A stretch of DNA of 64,000 nt from JAMXLO01 sp963719805 (GTDB lineage: Bacteria > Pseudomonadota > Alphaproteobacteria > Acetobacterales > Acetobacteraceae), in assembly GCA_963719805.1 (NCBI GenBank), contig CAVRDF010000001.1, forward strand, positions 620,001 through 684,000, in the 5' to 3' direction. A program made the translations under genes and the position numbers. Positions within the stretch are counted from its first letter, which is position 1, and the number at the start of each line of letters is the position of its first letter. The notes beneath the pieces are model-generated. The model saw only the letters and a program-made list of their open reading frames with translations, was not told the origin of the DNA and ran no database searches. Positions 1 to 8,704 of this stretch are shown here, one piece after another.

Positions 1-2
1 AC

Positions 3-839
3 TCGGGTGCCGCGTGGGTGACGCTGGGTGCGCTCGGTGCGAGGGCAACACGTGGCTGGATCGGTACAACGGTCACCTGCCCCATCCTGCGCTATCACCC
101 GGCCGTGGTCGCCGAAACCTTCGCCTCGCTCAGCCTGCTCTATCCCGGGCGGGTCTTTCTTGGCGTCGGCTCCGGTGAAGCACTGAATGAACAGGCCGCC
201 ACCGGCAGCTGGCCGAAATGGCAGGAGCGCTGGGACCGCCTGATCGAGGCGATGACCATCATCCGCGCGCTTTGGTCCGGCGAACACGTGTCGCACAAGG
301 GCACGTTCTATTCAGTCGAGGCCAGGCTGTACGATCCGCCTGCCCAGCCGATCCCGTTGCTGACCGCTGCCAACGGCAAGAAGTCGATGCGGCTAGCTGG
401 GCAGCATGGCGACGGCCTGGTCACCGACCCGCTCACCTGGAAACAGCATAAGTCGGAATGGGAAACCGGCGCGCGCGATGCCGGCAAGGACCCGGCGAAC
501 ATGCCGGTGCTGGTCGAGCAGTACGTTGTCGTCGGTGGCGACGATGATGCGAGGCAGGCGGCCGGGAAGTGGCGCTTCGGCCCAAAGGCGTTCAAGAGCT
601 ATTACAACATCGCCGATCCCGTGCGGATTCAGCAGCGTGCCGAGACGGAAATTCCGCTCGACCAGATTCTACAGGAATGGCCCGTCGGCATCGACCCGCG
701 CGTGCATGTCGCGAAGCTGCAGGAGCTGTTCGACAGCGGCGCGACCATTGTGAACGTCCACGCCGGCCAGCAGGATCAGCGCCGGGTGATCGAGTTCTAT
801 GGCCGCCAGGTGCTGCCGAAGCTGAAGCTGCAAACTTAG
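3..839 (+). CDS. F420-dependent LLM-class oxidoreductase (G6PD-like), 5' partial
   Basis: The reading frame is open from the first bases of the window, so the start lies upstream. About 278 codons are visible, and family members run to roughly 330. The GTG at 18 is internal: the codons before it (SGAAW) continue the conserved strand that leads into TCPILRYHPAVVAE. The blocks VFLGVGSGEALNE, the Trp-rich WDRLIEAM helix, HKGTFYSVEARLYDPP and the C-terminal NVHAGQQDQ match bacterial luciferase-like TIM barrels of the F420-dependent glucose-6-phosphate dehydrogenase group. Such enzymes oxidise a sugar or alcohol with coenzyme F420. The substrate cannot be read from sequence, and FMN use is not excluded. 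Ku follows 37 bp downstream. Confidence 0.75.
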   Translation, partial: SGAAWVTLGALGARATRGWIGTTVTCPILRYHPAVVAETFASLSLLYPGRVFLGVGSGEALNEQAATGSWPKWQERWDRLIEAMTIIRALWSGEHVSHKGTFYSVEARLYDPPAQPIPLLTAANGKKSMRLAGQHGDGLVTDPLTWKQHKSEWETGARDAGKDPANMPVLVEQYVVVGGDDDARQAAGKWRFGPKAFKSYYNIADPVRIQQRAETEIPLDQILQEWPVGIDPRVHVAKLQELFDSGATIVNVHAGQQDQRRVIEFYGRQVLPKLKLQT

Positions 840-876
840 TCTGATGTGATCTGCTCTTTTCTCGCAGGAGGTTCCG

Positions 877-1749
877 ATGGCCGCACGGCCGATATGGCGC
901 GGACATTTGCGTCTTGCCCTGGTGACCTGCCCCGTGGCGCTGCACAGCGTGCATCGCCCGGCCGGCGATCTGCACTTCCACCTCATCAATCCGAAGACCG
1001 GCAATCGCGTACGCAGTGTCACACTCGATGCCGAAAGCGATAAGGAAGTGGCGCGCGCCGATCTGGTGCGAGGCTACGAGTTCGAGAAGGACCGCTACGT
1101 CCTGCTGGAGGATGAGGACTTCGAAAGCGCGCGCATCGAAAGTTCATCCACCATGGCGATAGACAAGTTCATTGATCGCGAGTCGCTCGATCCGATCTAC
1201 TTCGACACCAGCTACTATGTCGTGCCGGACGGCGACGCCGGTGAGGACGTCTACGTCGTGCTGCGCGAAGCGATCGGCAGGTCGAACAAGGTGGCGCTGT
1301 CCCGCGTGGTGATTTCCCGTCGCGAGCGCGCGGTGGCGATATTGCCGTTGGACAAAGGCCTCGTGCTGTACACCCTGCACGAGCCGCGCGATCTCTACGA
1401 CTACAAGCCGCTGTTCAAGGACGTTTCGAAAGACAAACCGGATCCCGAGATGGTGAAACTCGCCGGCCAACTGGTCAGCCGTCAGGCTGCCAAATTCGAG
1501 CCCGCCGACTTCGAGGATCGCTACGAGGCACGCCTGCGCGACGTGATCGCCGCCAAACTCAAGGGCGAGCACCTCGAGCCAGAGGCAGCCGAACGCCCCG
1601 GCGGTGACAACGTCATCGATCTGATGGCTGCCTTGAAGCGCAGCCTAGGCGGCAAGTCCAAGACCACCGAGACTCCGAAGCGGCGTAAGGCAGCGCCCGC
1701 CCGCAAGAAAGCGGCACTAAAACGTCGTGCCGCTCGCAAGCGGGCGTAG
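877..1749 (+). CDS. ku: Ku DNA end-binding protein
   Basis: 290 aa, the usual size of bacterial Ku. It begins with the family signature MAARPIWRGHLRLALVTCPV and has a central beta-barrel region with YYVVPD, VVISRRERAVAI and the LYTLHEP/DLYDY block. The last ~40 residues are a Lys/Arg/Ala-rich tail (KRRKAAPARKKAALKRR), which in other Ku proteins contributes to DNA binding. Bacterial Ku is a homodimer that rings DNA ends and recruits the ligase LigD for non-homologous end joining. An AGGAGG sits just before the ATG. No ligD is in the window, so the partner must lie elsewhere or be absent. Confidence 0.93.
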   Translation: MAARPIWRGHLRLALVTCPVALHSVHRPAGDLHFHLINPKTGNRVRSVTLDAESDKEVARADLVRGYEFEKDRYVLLEDEDFESARIESSSTMAIDKFIDRESLDPIYFDTSYYVVPDGDAGEDVYVVLREAIGRSNKVALSRVVISRRERAVAILPLDKGLVLYTLHEPRDLYDYKPLFKDVSKDKPDPEMVKLAGQLVSRQAAKFEPADFEDRYEARLRDVIAAKLKGEHLEPEAAERPGGDNVIDLMAALKRSLGGKSKTTETPKRRKAAPARKKAALKRRAARKRA

Positions 1750-1758
1750 CTGCGAGCC

Positions 1759-2259
1759 TTAAGCGGCTTGCTTTACTGCCTCGGGGATGATGCTGCGATC
1801 CGCCATCTGCGTCAGCAGGCTGTCCGCTTTCTTTTCCTCTTCAAGCGTCTCCTGCATCAGCCGCACCACATCGTCGTGCCCGGTGGATTTCGCCCATGCG
1901 ACGATTGTGCCGTAGCGGGCCATCTCGTAGTGCTCGACCGCCTGCGCGCAGGCCACGATGCCCGCATCCCGCACAGTACCCTGTTCGAACTCCTCGACCA
2001 CTTCATCGCCTTCTTCGATCAGGCCGTTGATCGCCTCGCAGGTCTGCCCGCGCGCGCGCTTGCCCAAGGCCTCGAACGCTTTCTGCAGCCGCTCGACCTG
2101 GCCTTGGGTTTCTTCCCGATGGTGCATCAGCGCTTCTTTGAGTTGCTTGTTGCTGGCAGCTTTCGCCAGCTTCGGCAGCGCCTTCAGGATCTGGCGTTCG
2201 GCATAATAGATATCCTGCATCATGGTGATCAGTAGATCGTTCATCGTTTTGCTGGCCAT
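1759..2259 (-). CDS. YciE/DUF892 ferritin-like protein
   Basis: 166 aa from the ATG at 2259 (MASKTMNDLL), which is where family members begin. Longer upstream frames lack family similarity. Four helices carry metal-type ligands: DIYYAERQ, MHHREETQ, AVEHYEMARY and QETLEEEKKAD. Members of this family (YciE and YciF in enterics) are stress-associated di-iron ferritin-fold proteins whose biochemical role is not established. The gene converges on ku with 9 bp between stop codons. Confidence 0.88.
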   Translation of the reverse strand: MASKTMNDLLITMMQDIYYAERQILKALPKLAKAASNKQLKEALMHHREETQGQVERLQKAFEALGKRARGQTCEAINGLIEEGDEVVEEFEQGTVRDAGIVACAQAVEHYEMARYGTIVAWAKSTGHDDVVRLMQETLEEEKKADSLLTQMADRSIIPEAVKQAA

Positions 2260-2462
2260 CGTTGTCCCTTGTCCGGCTGGCTGTTGCACCGCCTCGTGGT
2301 TAGATCGACGCGGCGGCACCTGAACCACAATTCTTCGGCGACCGTTCTGGCGCGCGCCAGCAATTGCGCGTGTGCTGCACATAGAGTTGCGGCAATCGCC
2401 GGATGGCGGGTCGTGTCTGATACATGGTTCATGCCTGGCTCACCGATCAGGAGCGCATGTCA

Positions 2463-3383
2463 ATGGCAACGTCGTCACCTGCTATGACGGGAGTGGCCTG
2501 GGCGCTGCTGGTCCTGCTGTCGGTGCTGTGGGGCGCCACCTTCTTCTTCTGGAAAGTGCTCGTCGCGTACCTGCCGCCATTCACCGTTGTATTCGGCCGC
2601 GTCGCCATTGCTGCCGTTGTGCTGACCCTCGTGTTGGCGCTGCGCGGCGAAGTGCTGCCGCTGTCCCGCGCGGCCTGGCGCCGGTTCGCCACCATGGCGG
2701 CGCTCAACAACGCAATTCCCTTTGCGCTGATAGCCTATGGCGAGACCAGGATCGCCAGTGGCATCGCCGCCATTCTGAATGCCACCACGCCGCTGTTCAG
2801 CGTATTGGTTGCGCATGCACTGACCAACGAGGAGAAGCTGACGCCGTCGCGTGTCTTTGGCATCGGCGCTGGTTTCACGGGCGTGATCGTCATGGTCGAA
2901 CCCGACCTACCGCCGGGCGGCTTTGGCGCGAACATGCTGGCCGAGGTGGCATGCCTGCTCGCATCGCTCTCTTATGCGTTCGCCGGTGTGTACGGCAGGC
3001 GCTTCGGCGGTCTCTCAGCGCTGACCGCAGCCACTGGACAACTCACCGCTGCCTCTGTGCTCATGCTGCCGTTCGTGCTGATCGTCGATCGCCCATGGCT
3101 GTTGCCCTCCCCCCCAGTGTCTGCGTGGTTGTCGTTGATCGTCACTGCGGTGCTGTGCACGGCTGCCGCCTATCCGGTGTATTTCCGCCTGCTCGCGCTT
3201 GCCGGTGCCACCAACCTGCTATTGGTGACATTCCTGCTACCGATAACGTCGCTGTTGCTGGGGACTTTGCTGCTGCACGAAGCCATCACCCCGCAGGCGC
3301 TTGGTGGCATGGCACTCATCGGTGTTGGCCTGGCCGCAATCGACGGCCGCCTGATGCCGCGGCTGGCGTTGCGCAGCGGCTGA
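2463..3383 (+). CDS. EamA/DMT-superfamily exporter
   Basis: 306 aa with about ten hydrophobic segments in two EamA repeats. The first repeat opens with WALLVLLSVLWGATFFFWKV and the second with EVACLLASLSYAFAGVYGRR. Proteins of this family export small metabolites or amino acids across the inner membrane; the substrate is unknown. Three ATGs (2424, 2457, 2463) are in frame. The one at 2463 is chosen because CAGGAG at 2448-2453 stands 9 nt in front of it, while 2457 would be too close. It runs the same way as the following SDR gene, 42 bp apart. Confidence 0.85.
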   Translation: MATSSPAMTGVAWALLVLLSVLWGATFFFWKVLVAYLPPFTVVFGRVAIAAVVLTLVLALRGEVLPLSRAAWRRFATMAALNNAIPFALIAYGETRIASGIAAILNATTPLFSVLVAHALTNEEKLTPSRVFGIGAGFTGVIVMVEPDLPPGGFGANMLAEVACLLASLSYAFAGVYGRRFGGLSALTAATGQLTAASVLMLPFVLIVDRPWLLPSPPVSAWLSLIVTAVLCTAAAYPVYFRLLALAGATNLLLVTFLLPITSLLLGTLLLHEAITPQALGGMALIGVGLAAIDGRLMPRLALRSG

Positions 3384-3425
3384 CCCCGCGCGACAGTTCC
3401 TTCCCAACAGCGGGAGGATAGTGCC

Positions 3426-4250
3426 ATGGCGAACGACAAGCAGATCGCGATCGTGACCGGTGCGGCGAGTGGCATTGGGCGCGCGATGACGCTTGGCCTG
3501 CTGGGGGCCGGTGTCGATGTTGCCGCGGTGGATCGCAATGAAACCAGCCTCGCGGCACTCGCCGCCACCGTGCAAGACAAGGCCGGCACGATGCAGACCA
3601 TCCCCGCGGATCTGGCCCGCCCCGACTCATTTGATTTCGTTGTGTCCACCGTGCTCAGCCGTTTCGGCAGGATCGACGTGCTGGTGAACAACGCCGGTAT
3701 TGGCCAGGCCTCGATCAAGGCGGATCAGCGGCGCAACCCGCTGCGTTTCTGGGAGACCACGCCGGAACAGTGGCAGCGCTTTCTTGCGGTGAACGCCACC
3801 GCCCCGATCATGATGGCCCGCACCGTCATCCCGCACATGCTGCGGGCCGGAAAGGGCAGGGTCATCACCGTCACCACCAGCCTCGGCACGATGGTGCGCG
3901 AAGGCTACCTGCTATACGGCGCGAGCAAGGCCGCGGCGGAAGCGGCGATGGCGGTGCTGGCCGCCGATCTGCAGGGCACCGGCGTCACATCCAACGTGCT
4001 GGTACCTGGCGGCGTGACCAACACCGCCATCGTCGGCGACGAAGCGGGCGACCGCGCGCGCATGCTGCAGCCTGAAATCATGGTGCCGCCGCTGCTCTGG
4101 CTGATTTCGGACGCGGCCGCCTCGGTCACCGCGCGCCGTTTCGTCGCGATGGATTGGGATGCGTCGTTGCCTGCCGATCAGGCAGCGGATAAGGCCGGCG
4201 TGCCGATCGCGTGGTTGTCGATTGCCAGGATGCCGGTCGAGCCGCGCTAG
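3426..4250 (+). CDS. SDR-family oxidoreductase
   Basis: 274 aa classical short-chain dehydrogenase. It has the N-terminal nucleotide motif TGAASGIGRAM (about residues 12-22), the structural NNAGIG, and the active-site pair in YGASK. It lacks the usual C-terminal ending: SDRs often finish on a short loop after INVDGG, but here the tail continues through AMDWDASLPADQA. NAD(P)-dependent oxidation or reduction of an alcohol or ketone is expected; the substrate is unknown. A GGGAGG precedes the ATG. Confidence 0.86.
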   Translation: MANDKQIAIVTGAASGIGRAMTLGLLGAGVDVAAVDRNETSLAALAATVQDKAGTMQTIPADLARPDSFDFVVSTVLSRFGRIDVLVNNAGIGQASIKADQRRNPLRFWETTPEQWQRFLAVNATAPIMMARTVIPHMLRAGKGRVITVTTSLGTMVREGYLLYGASKAAAEAAMAVLAADLQGTGVTSNVLVPGGVTNTAIVGDEAGDRARMLQPEIMVPPLLWLISDAAASVTARRFVAMDWDASLPADQAADKAGVPIAWLSIARMPVEPR

Positions 4251-4289
4251 AGCGTCTTCTCTGTGATCCAATGAAGGAATGCTGACCTG

Positions 4290-4303
4290 TTGATATAGAT
4301 CAA
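4290..4303. promoter_or_regulatory. Perfect FNR/FixK box (TTGAT-N4-ATCAA)
   Basis: TTGATATAGATCAA matches the consensus TTGAT-N4-ATCAA at all ten specified bases and is symmetric. It lies in the 160 bp non-coding region 4251-4410, 107 bp before the ATG at 4411. An activating box would be centred near -41.5, placing a transcript start near 4338. The region also has two direct AGGTTAAC repeats. It holds nothing else that I can name. Confidence 0.7.
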
Positions 4304-4307
4304 TGAG

Positions 4308-4334
4308 AGGTTAACACGCCGGGTGCAGGTTAAC
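4308..4334 (+). repeat. Two direct AGGTTAAC repeats, 19 bp apart
   Basis: AGGTTAAC occurs at 4308-4315 and again at 4327-4334, directly downstream of the FNR box and upstream of the gene at 4411. Each contains the palindrome GTTAAC. Their position, about two helical turns apart in the likely core promoter, suggests an operator for a second regulator. This is an inference from spacing alone. Confidence 0.35.
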
Positions 4335-4410
4335 TGGTGCCGTCGACACTGAGCGTACCCCCTCTCAATCATGGCGAGTGTCCCGGCCGACCCGAAAGGG
4401 AGACAGTGAA

Positions 4411-4980
4411 ATGTCACGGTCGCTAGAAAATCTGCTCGACAGAACGCTCGAGACGCGCCGGCAGCGCCGTCTGCAGCACGAGGCCGAACAGGCCGACGCA
4501 CGGCAGGCAGTCGATACCGCTCACGCGAAGGCCGCGGCTGAGCAGCTGCGATTCCATACCGTCTTGCGTCCGCTCATCGAGCAGGCGGTCGAGCGAGCCA
4601 ACCGGCATCTCGGCAACCGGCAGGAGCATTGTGAATTTTGCGAGATATCGGGCCAGTATACCGGCCCGCATTATGTCGGTGGATCGACCTGCAATCCGAT
4701 CGCATACGAATTGCAGGTCGACGGCGCGACAGTTGGCGAGGCTTTGCTGGTCGAGTTGACGCACGACGGCATGATTGAAGCATGGCTGCACCATGCAGCG
4801 GCGTCCTCGCAACACGCCGATGTGCCGAGAATTGAGTTTGGCTGGCGTCCGGTCCGGTTGGAAGTGTTCGATGCCGGCACCGCAGCAAATTTGGTGGTCC
4901 GCTACGTCGCCGCCATTACCAAGCGATGGCCGTTAGGAGAACCCGCGGCCTCCAGCCGGTCAGCGCCCGTGCGGCATTAG
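4411..4980 (+). CDS. Hypothetical protein behind an FNR box
   Basis: 189 aa from the ATG at 4411, which has a GGGAG about 10 nt upstream. The frame also contains an earlier ATG (4378) with no such site. Residues 1-55 are highly charged and predicted helical or coiled-coil (RQRRLQHEAEQADARQ). The rest is a globular domain with one CxxC (C74, C77 in HCEFCEIS) and a second isolated Cys in GGSTCNP. I do not recognise the family. The FNR box at 4290 suggests expression at low oxygen. It ends tail to tail with the next gene, sharing 4 bp (TTAG). Confidence 0.7.
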   Translation: MSRSLENLLDRTLETRRQRRLQHEAEQADARQAVDTAHAKAAAEQLRFHTVLRPLIEQAVERANRHLGNRQEHCEFCEISGQYTGPHYVGGSTCNPIAYELQVDGATVGEALLVELTHDGMIEAWLHHAAASSQHADVPRIEFGWRPVRLEVFDAGTAANLVVRYVAAITKRWPLGEPAASSRSAPVRH

Positions 4981-5957
4981 TCCATACGCGCATGCCACGC
5001 GTTCAGCAGCTCGCTTTCTTCGTCGATGGTCAGACCCCCGACTGGACCATTGACCGCGTGTAACCAGCCGACTGTGTCGCGCACGGTCTGTGACAGCGGG
5101 CGCACGTTGAGACCTGCGTTGCGTGCGGGTGTCGTGTCGCGCGTTGCGAAGCCGGCGAACTCGGGCAGGGGCAGCCACAGCGGGAGCGACCGCGGGCCCG
5201 ACCAGTGTTTGACGCCGTGCTCTTCGAGGAATGCACGATCGACCCAGGTGAACGTGCAGGACTGGTCGAGTGCTGCGGCGGACTCCGCCAACAGCTCACC
5301 GCGGGTGCGGGTCGGCCCAATCGCGTCGTAGATACCATTCAGGCGGATCTGCGCCGCATGCACGATCCATTCGGCCAGGTCGCGCACATCGATGAACTGA
5401 ACCGTATCCTCGGGCGTTCCGGGCGCGAGCACTTCGCCTCCACGGGCAATCCGTGCGGGCCAATAAGTGAACCGGCCCGTCGGGTCCTCGGGTCCGACAA
5501 TAAGACCGGGCCGGCAAATGAAGGCGCTCTCACCCACGGCCTCCTCGCACGCGGCCTTGGCAGCACCATAGGTTTCGTCACTGCTGTATTCGATCTCTGC
5601 TGCGGTGGGTGCCTTCAATGGAGCGGTGTCGGCGCGCTGACCGGGCGTGTGGTTGTCCGCATACACGCTGACTGTCGAGATGAAGCTCCAATGCCCAACC
5701 TGCCGCCTGAGTGCGGCAACCGCGCGGCGCACCTGTCCCGGATGGCGGGATACGTCCACGACGGCGTCGAACTCCTGGCGCATCAGCGGCGCAAGACCAT
5801 CCGCTGCATCGCGGTCGACATGCACGAAGCAGGCGCCCGGTGCGATCGGCCCGGCAAGACCCCGTGCTGCGCAAGTCACGTCATGGCCGGAAGCGCAGGC
5901 ATACGCGGCAATCGCGCGCCCAAGGAACTGGCTGCCGCCCAGTATCAGCAGATGCAT
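4977..5957 (-). CDS. NAD-dependent epimerase/dehydratase-like protein
   Basis: 326 aa from the ATG at 5957. The N-terminal LILGGSQFLGRAIAAYA is a Rossmann GGxxFxG motif of extended SDRs. SFISTVSVYADN and the YGAAK pair supply the Ser, Tyr and Lys of the active site, followed by RPGLIVGPEDPTGRF. The C-terminal half binds the variable substrate. Relatives are annotated as NAD-dependent epimerases or reductases of unknown substrate. It converges with the gene at 4411 (4 bp overlap) and diverges from gluconokinase. Confidence 0.8.
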   Translation of the reverse strand: MHLLILGGSQFLGRAIAAYACASGHDVTCAARGLAGPIAPGACFVHVDRDAADGLAPLMRQEFDAVVDVSRHPGQVRRAVAALRRQVGHWSFISTVSVYADNHTPGQRADTAPLKAPTAAEIEYSSDETYGAAKAACEEAVGESAFICRPGLIVGPEDPTGRFTYWPARIARGGEVLAPGTPEDTVQFIDVRDLAEWIVHAAQIRLNGIYDAIGPTRTRGELLAESAAALDQSCTFTWVDRAFLEEHGVKHWSGPRSLPLWLPLPEFAGFATRDTTPARNAGLNVRPLSQTVRDTVGWLHAVNGPVGGLTIDEESELLNAWHARMD

Positions 5958-6063
5958 AGCACTTCCCGTCTCCAATCGATCCCGATGCAAGCCGTGTCTT
6001 TAGCCGATTTGCCAATATGCGGCCGAATTTGCGAGTGTGGCCAGGCTGGCGTGTGAGGCGTCC

Positions 6064-6600
6064 ATGACAACTGAGTCCCTGCGTCCGATGGTGCTGCTGC
6101 TGATGGGCGTGTCCGGTAGCGGCAAGACGACGATTGCTGTGGAACTGCAGAAGGTCCTGGGCTGGCCGTACGTCGACGGCGATGATTTGCACCCACCGGC
6201 CAACGTCGAGAAGATGCGCGCCGGCCATCCGCTGAATGATCAGGACCGCTTGCCGTGGCTGCAGTCCATTGCGCGCTGGATTGACGACCGCCTTGCCGCC
6301 GGCGAGCCCGGCATCATCACGTGCTCTGATCTGAAGCGTGCCTATCGCAAGATCACCGTCGGTGATCGCAGAGATGTCGTGCTGGTATACCTAAAGGGCG
6401 ACGAAAAGCTGATTGCCGATCGGATCGCCGAGCGCGCGCATCAATATATGCCGCCAAGCCTGCTGCGCAGCCAGCTCGACACGTTGGAGGAACCCGGTCC
6501 GGACGAACACCCCGTCGTGGTGCCGGTACAGTGCTTGGTCGCCGACACGGTGGCCGACTTGCTGCGTCGCGTCGCCAACGCCACCGGAGACAAGCCATGA
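6064..6600 (+). CDS. gntK: Gluconokinase
   Basis: 178 aa, the normal length for the small P-loop gluconokinases. Walker A is GVSGSGKTT (about residues 15-23), followed by YVDGDDLHPPANVEKMRAG and the LKRAYR and LLRSQLDTLE segments, all diagnostic. It phosphorylates D-gluconate to 6-phosphogluconate for the pentose phosphate or Entner-Doudoroff route. The ATG at 6064 has GAGG about 6 nt upstream. The stop overlaps the start of the following HAD gene (ATGA), so the two are probably translationally coupled. Confidence 0.92.
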   Translation: MTTESLRPMVLLLMGVSGSGKTTIAVELQKVLGWPYVDGDDLHPPANVEKMRAGHPLNDQDRLPWLQSIARWIDDRLAAGEPGIITCSDLKRAYRKITVGDRRDVVLVYLKGDEKLIADRIAERAHQYMPPSLLRSQLDTLEEPGPDEHPVVVPVQCLVADTVADLLRRVANATGDKP

Positions 6601-7262
6601 TGCACGACATAGTGTTCCTGTTCGACGTCGATAACACGCTGCTCAACAACGATCGGGTGCAAGCCGATCTCGACTCTCATATCGGCATCGAGCACGGCAC
6701 AACGGTGCGGAACCGCTACTGGGAGATCTTCGAGAACCTACGCAGCGAGCTGGGCTACGCCGACTACCTCGGCGCGCTCGAGCGCTATCGGCTGGAAGAC
6801 CTGCACGATCCGCGTCTGCTGCGCATTTCCAACTGGCTGGTCGATTACCCCTTCTCAGATCGGCTGTACTCCGGCGCGTTGGATGCGGTGAAGCACATGC
6901 AACAGGCTGCGCCCGTGGTCATCCTGTCGGACGGGGATGCAGTGTTCCAGCCACGCAAGGTGCAACGCTCAGGCCTGTGGCAGGCCTTCGACGGGCACGT
7001 GCTGATCTACGTGCACAAGGAAGAGGAACTGGACGACGTCGAGCGGTTTTATCCCGCCAAGCGCTACGTCATGATCGACGACAAGCTGCGCATACTCGAC
7101 ACCATGAAGAAGATCTGGGGCGAACGCCTGGTCACCATATTCCCGCGCCAGGGCCACTACGCGACCGATCCGGAGATCCTCGCCAAATATCCGCACGGCG
7201 ACATCCAGCTTGATCGTATCGGCGATCTGGTGAAGGACCGATCCAGCCACGCTGTAACCTAA
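6597..7262 (+). CDS. HAD-superfamily hydrolase
   Basis: 221 aa. Motif I is FDVDNTLL near the N-terminus, with the nucleophile and acid Asp pair; motif II is the Ser in ILSDGD; motif IV is VMIDDK. A phosphatase acting on a small phosphorylated metabolite is expected. The start overlaps the gluconokinase stop by 4 bp (ATGA), so the substrate may be linked to sugar phosphates. It ends tail to tail with the hydantoinase gene, overlapping by 4 bp. Confidence 0.82.
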   Translation: MMHDIVFLFDVDNTLLNNDRVQADLDSHIGIEHGTTVRNRYWEIFENLRSELGYADYLGALERYRLEDLHDPRLLRISNWLVDYPFSDRLYSGALDAVKHMQQAAPVVILSDGDAVFQPRKVQRSGLWQAFDGHVLIYVHKEEELDDVERFYPAKRYVMIDDKLRILDTMKKIWGERLVTIFPRQGHYATDPEILAKYPHGDIQLDRIGDLVKDRSSHAVT

Positions 7263-8683
7263 AGCAGCGGCGCAGCCAGCAGCTCCGCAGCCACCTTGCG
7301 GTGCTGCCACTTGCCGTCGCTCAATGCGCCCTTCCACGTGCCGTTTTCCACCACCACCTTGCCGCGCAGCACGGTAAGGCACGGCCACGCCTCCATCTTG
7401 CGGCCTTCCCACGGCGTGTAGTCCGCCTCGTGCAGGTCGATGGCACGGATCACCCGCTTGTCCGCCGGATCGAGCACGCAGATATCGGCATCCGATCCCG
7501 CCGCCAGGGCACCCTTGCGCGGATACAAGCCCATGATCTTCGCCGCATTGGTGGATACCAGGTCCACGTAGCGGCTCAGCGAATAGCCGCGCTTGCCGAC
7601 CATCTCGGTGTACATCAGCGCAACGCGAGGCTCGACGCCAGCATTGCCGCCGGTGGTGTCGTCGATGCGGACGCCTTGCAGTTTCTTCGCCAGCGTGCAG
7701 CAGATCTCGTCGGTGGCGACGCAGTTGATGCTGCCGTCCAACGTGCCGGACCACAGCGCCGCCTGATCCTCGGCCGACTTCAACGACGGATAGGTGTGAT
7801 AGATCTGCCCGTTCGTCCGCTTATAGTCCTCGCTGGTGTAGAGCATATACTGATGTAGTGACTCGCCGTAGATCGGCACACCCCGCGCCCGTGCCTCGCG
7901 GATTGCCGAGACGCCGCTCGCCGCCGAGGTGTGCATCATGTAAAGCGTCGCACCGACCTTCTCGGCGAGCCGGATCACCCGGCGGAACGAGATATCCTCG
8001 GACAGTGTGTTGTGCACTTCCGCCATGTTGGTGAAGCCGGTGCGGCCTTCGCGGATCAGTTTGCCGTACATGTGCATCACGATGTCGTTGTCCTCAGAGT
8101 GGATCACCCCGAGCCCGCCGTTTGCCTTCAGCACCTGGAACACTTCCCAGATGTCACCGAAATCGACCATGCGCCCCTTGCGCGACGGGGTGATGTCGGT
8201 GGTGAAGATCTTCACCGTGGGGAAGCCCGACTGAATCGCCTCTGCCAGTTGTTCCGGCAGGTCCAGCGGGAGCGCGCCCTCCACCATGATGTGCTGCGCG
8301 TAGTCGCAGGCGCAGTGGCCCTTCCAGTCGGCCTCGCGCTTTTCGATCGCGTCGCGCACGTTGGCGCCCTGGCTCGCGCGGGTGAAGTCGATCATCGTGG
8401 TGGTGCCGCCATGCACCGCGGCGCGCCCGACCACATCCGGCGGATCGGTCAGTCCGGCCGAGCCGTCGGGGTTTGGCAGATGCCATTTGCAATGCACGTG
8501 GGGATCGATGCCGCCTGGCATGACGATTTTGCCACTGGCATCGATCAGCCTCGCGCCGCCTGGGATTGGCAGGCTGCCGGCCGCAGCCACGGCGACGATA
8601 CGCTCGCCGGCAATGGCGATGTCGTAGGCGCCAACACCTTGCGGCGTGACCACGGCATCGCCGCGCACCACCAGATCGACCAT
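7259..8683 (-). CDS. Dihydropyrimidinase/D-hydantoinase family amidohydrolase
   Basis: 474 aa, the usual length. The metal-binding HVH is in GGIDPHVHC, the carboxylated Lys is likely in FPTVKIFTT, further His ligands are in GVIHSED and MMHTSA, and the late Asp is in CVATDEICC. The family hydrolyses cyclic imides such as dihydropyrimidines or hydantoins to N-carbamoyl amino acids. GGAGG precedes the ATG. It is the second gene after the FAD oxidoreductase (21 bp gap), so the pair probably degrades one nitrogenous compound. Confidence 0.88.
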   Translation of the reverse strand: MVDLVVRGDAVVTPQGVGAYDIAIAGERIVAVAAAGSLPIPGGARLIDASGKIVMPGGIDPHVHCKWHLPNPDGSAGLTDPPDVVGRAAVHGGTTTMIDFTRASQGANVRDAIEKREADWKGHCACDYAQHIMVEGALPLDLPEQLAEAIQSGFPTVKIFTTDITPSRKGRMVDFGDIWEVFQVLKANGGLGVIHSEDNDIVMHMYGKLIREGRTGFTNMAEVHNTLSEDISFRRVIRLAEKVGATLYMMHTSAASGVSAIREARARGVPIYGESLHQYMLYTSEDYKRTNGQIYHTYPSLKSAEDQAALWSGTLDGSINCVATDEICCTLAKKLQGVRIDDTTGGNAGVEPRVALMYTEMVGKRGYSLSRYVDLVSTNAAKIMGLYPRKGALAAGSDADICVLDPADKRVIRAIDLHEADYTPWEGRKMEAWPCLTVLRGKVVVENGTWKGALSDGKWQHRKVAAELLAAPLL

Positions 8684-8704
8684 GTCGTTTCCTCCCTTGG
8701 GCGC

